Assembly (NCBI GenBank): GCA_039184055.1
Contig: JBCDBH010000239.1
Location: 1-9,156, forward strand
Direction: 5' to 3'
DNA from: JBCDBH01 sp039184055
GTDB lineage: Bacteria > Acidobacteriota > Thermoanaerobaculia > Multivoradales > J023
DNA length: 9,156 nucleotides
Positions 7,589 to 9,156 of this stretch are shown piece by piece (within the stretch, counting starts at the first letter, position 1; every line of letters starts with the position of its first letter). The notes beneath the pieces were generated by a model. That model made no database searches. It saw only the letters and a list, made by a program, of their open reading frames with translations, and had not been told where the DNA came from. The position numbers and the translations under genes were made by a program.

Positions 7589-7644
7589 GAGCGTGCCGAG
7601 CCATGGAGGCCGGGCCGCGTAGGCCGAGCCGCGGAGGCCGCGCC
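7589..7644. repeat. Degenerate 14-bp tandem repeat in intergenic spacer
   Basis: Three adjacent 14-base units are clear: ATGGAGGCCGGGCC (7603-7616), GCGTAGGCCGAGCC (7617-7630) and GCGGAGGCCGCGCC (7631-7644). All share AGGCC followed by a GC-rich close. A weaker fourth unit precedes them at 7589-7602, with about 10 of 14 bases matching the consensus GCGGAGGCCGAGCC. The array fills much of the 146-bp gap between the M48 gene and the lipoprotein gene. Part of it reads as a Pro/Arg-rich extension in the lipoprotein frame, but upstream of any supported start. It may vary in copy number between strains or form GC-rich hairpins. No promoter is evident in the same gap. Confidence 0.55.
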
Positions 7645-7669
7645 AGGAGGGTCGGTCTGCCGTGAGATC

Positions 7670-9156
7670 TCAGGTATCGAGCACGGCTTTGTCGCGTAGC
7701 GTGCGGGCCGCTGGCGATAGCGGCGCGTGGAGCAGGATCAGGTTGATCCGCTCGACGGCTTTGACGCTGTCGCCGATCGCCTGGTAGAGGACCACCTCGC
7801 CATAGAGGTTTTGCGCCAGGGTATCGAGACGATCACGGATCACTTCGGCATGGGCACCGTTGGGAAAGCGATCGAGATAGGCGGCGCCGTCGGAGATCAG
7901 CTCGTAGCTGTCGGCGAGCTTGTCGAGACGCGTTTTGGCAAGCTGGCGAATTTCGGCGTCGCCGGTGGTGTCACCCAGCTCGGCGAGGGCGGTCATGTCG
8001 TCGAGCGCGGGCGCCAGGTTGCGTAGTCCGCGCAGCGCCACCTCGGCCTGTTTGCTTTCGGGCTCGATCTCGATGACGTGGAGGTACTGGCTCACCGCGT
8101 CGGCTTGACGACCGAGACGCGCGTAGCCGTTGCCGAGCGCCAGGGCGACGGCGGCGCGTTCCTCGGCGTCGGGATAGTTGCTCAGAAAGACGTGGAGAAA
8201 TGGCGTTTCGTAGACGCCGCCCTCCCAGACCTTGCGTGCGGTCGGAAAGAGCTCGTCGGCTTTTTCACGCAGATCCCGGCGCTCGGTTTGGAGGGTGTCG
8301 AGGAAATCACTGTCGGCATCGAGCGACGCGACGATTTCGAGCTGCTCGTCGTAGGACGCGAGCACTGCGCCATAGTCACGCTGCAAGGCGGATTTCCGCA
8401 ACATGACATCGCGCTGGCGATGCAGCTGATTCTGGCGGAGCTGATCGGCATCGTCGCCACGGGGCCACGAGGCGAGCGCGGCGTTCTCGAGGAAGATCCG
8501 CGTCGCGAGCTCACGACGACGTTCTTGATCCTCGGCGCTGTCGTCGTCGGGCCATTGCGGTCGCCGTGGCTCGACGATCGGCTCCGGGTCGGGAAGCTCG
8601 GCGAGATGTTCGAGCAGCAGTGCCTGGGTCGCTTTCCGATATGTCTCGACGGGCTTGGGTTTGAGGATCGCCAGGTCGAGGGCACGGGCCGTGGCGGCGC
8701 GCTTTCGCTCGTCACTGAACGGGTGGGTGCGCCAATAGCCGTATTCCTTGGTTTGTGGAAGACGCGACAGCATGAGCGCCCAGAGCTTCGCGGCACCGTT
8801 GGGGTCGTAGCCAGCGGCGGCGGCGAGTCGTTGTCCACCTTCGTCGGCCTCGGTCTCGAATTCGCGACTGTAGTCGCGGAGCAGGAGCTCGCTGAGCACG
8901 ATGCTGCCCGCGATCGCACCTTGGACCAGGCTGCCTTTGCGATTCTCACCGGCGTCGTAGGTGGTCCGCGCCGGTTCGGAATCGACACCCACCAAGACGC
9001 CGACCAACAAGGCCTGGCTGAGGATATTCAGTAGCTGGGCTCGCTTCTGCATGCGAACGCCGTGTTGCTCGGTGACGTGGGCTATTTCATGACCGAGCAG
9101 GCCAGCGAGCATGTCGTCGTCGAGCCCGAGATCGAGCATGCCGCGGGTGACGAAGA
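7670..9156 (-). CDS. M48 family zinc metalloprotease with helical/TPR-like C-terminus, 5' end missing
   Basis: The gene enters from the right edge; at least 494 residues are visible and the frame is open through 9156, so the ATG at 9139 is internal. It begins within the conserved FVTRGMLDL stretch that precedes the active site in M48 proteases. The zinc-binding, catalytic HEIAH lies at 9077-9091. ETEAD at 8843-8857 supplies the third zinc ligand, followed by the usual AGYDP. A THP motif with its His at 8723-8725 resembles the conserved C-terminal His region of BepA-like proteases. A hydrophobic segment at 8984-9034 may associate with the membrane, as in periplasmic M48 enzymes. After the protease domain comes a long charged helical region, then one recognisable TPR-like pair near 8058-8166, and a further helical tail. 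By analogy with BepA it may act in periplasmic quality control of outer-membrane proteins, but the tail is not obviously BepA-like, so I give no symbol. The signal peptide, if any, lies outside the window. Confidence 0.9.
   Translation of the reverse strand, partial: FVTRGMLDLGLDDDMLAGLLGHEIAHVTEQHGVRMQKRAQLLNILSQALLVGVLVGVDSEPARTTYDAGENRKGSLVQGAIAGSIVLSELLLRDYSREFETEADEGGQRLAAAAGYDPNGAAKLWALMLSRLPQTKEYGYWRTHPFSDERKRAATARALDLAILKPKPVETYRKATQALLLEHLAELPDPEPIVEPRRPQWPDDDSAEDQERRRELATRIFLENAALASWPRGDDADQLRQNQLHRQRDVMLRKSALQRDYGAVLASYDEQLEIVASLDADSDFLDTLQTERRDLREKADELFPTARKVWEGGVYETPFLHVFLSNYPDAEERAAVALALGNGYARLGRQADAVSQYLHVIEIEPESKQAEVALRGLRNLAPALDDMTALAELGDTTGDAEIRQLAKTRLDKLADSYELISDGAAYLDRFPNGAHAEVIRDRLDTLAQNLYGEVVLYQAIGDSVKAVERINLILLHAPLSPAARTLRDKAVLDT

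Noticed and set aside
7524..7604. Upstream ATG at 7604 for the lipoprotein
   Set aside because: It would place about 27 Pro/Arg-rich residues, encoded partly by the tandem repeats, before the signal peptide. The Shine-Dalgarno sequence sits next to the later ATGs.
7663..7672. TGAGATCTCA palindrome at the M48 stop codon as a terminator
   Set aside because: It is a 10-bp palindrome with no loop and no T-tract, so it does not form a terminator hairpin.
8078..9034. 318-codon open frame on the plus strand opposite the M48 gene
   Set aside because: The opposite strand encodes HEIAH, ETEAD and THP protease motifs in order; this frame is their shadow.
9137..9139. ATG at 9139 as the start of the M48 protease
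   Set aside because: The frame continues to the window edge with FVTRG, the conserved residues that precede this point in M48 proteins, so the Met is internal.

Overview
The window is about 9.2 kb of GC-rich DNA with dense, ordinary bacterial gene packing. A lipobox lipoprotein, a zinc metalloprotease of the periplasmic M48/BepA-like type and a 180-kDa-class NAD-glutamate dehydrogenase together point to a high-GC Gram-negative bacterium (Pseudomonadota, Myxococcota or a relative). I cannot name the organism more closely from sequence alone.

Layout. Plus strand, left: a very large NAD-dependent glutamate dehydrogenase (131-4924). It is followed by a 197-bp palindromic, MITE-like intergenic element (4922-5118) whose left terminal inverted repeat contains the dehydrogenase stop codon, then by a small four-helix membrane protein of unknown function (5214-5783). 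Minus strand, right, read from the right edge inwards: a 5'-truncated M48 metalloprotease with a long helical/TPR-like C-terminal part (7670 to beyond 9156), a spacer with degenerate 14-bp tandem repeats, a coiled-coil lipoprotein (6756-7523), and an iron- and pterin-dependent phenylalanine 4-monooxygenase (5785-6702). The monooxygenase and the membrane protein converge with a single base between their stop codons.

Function. Two genes are amino-acid catabolic: the dehydrogenase deaminates glutamate to 2-oxoglutarate, and the hydroxylase converts phenylalanine to tyrosine. They lie on opposite strands and are not one operon. The protease and lipoprotein suggest an envelope pair, with phhA possibly read through from the lipoprotein gene (53-bp gap). 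No pterin-recycling dehydratase (PhhB), tRNA, rRNA, CRISPR array, transposase or phage gene is visible.

The window looks like core chromosome rather than an accessory island. I do not see a new multi-gene system. The most notable non-coding structure is the inverted-repeat element abutting gdhB.
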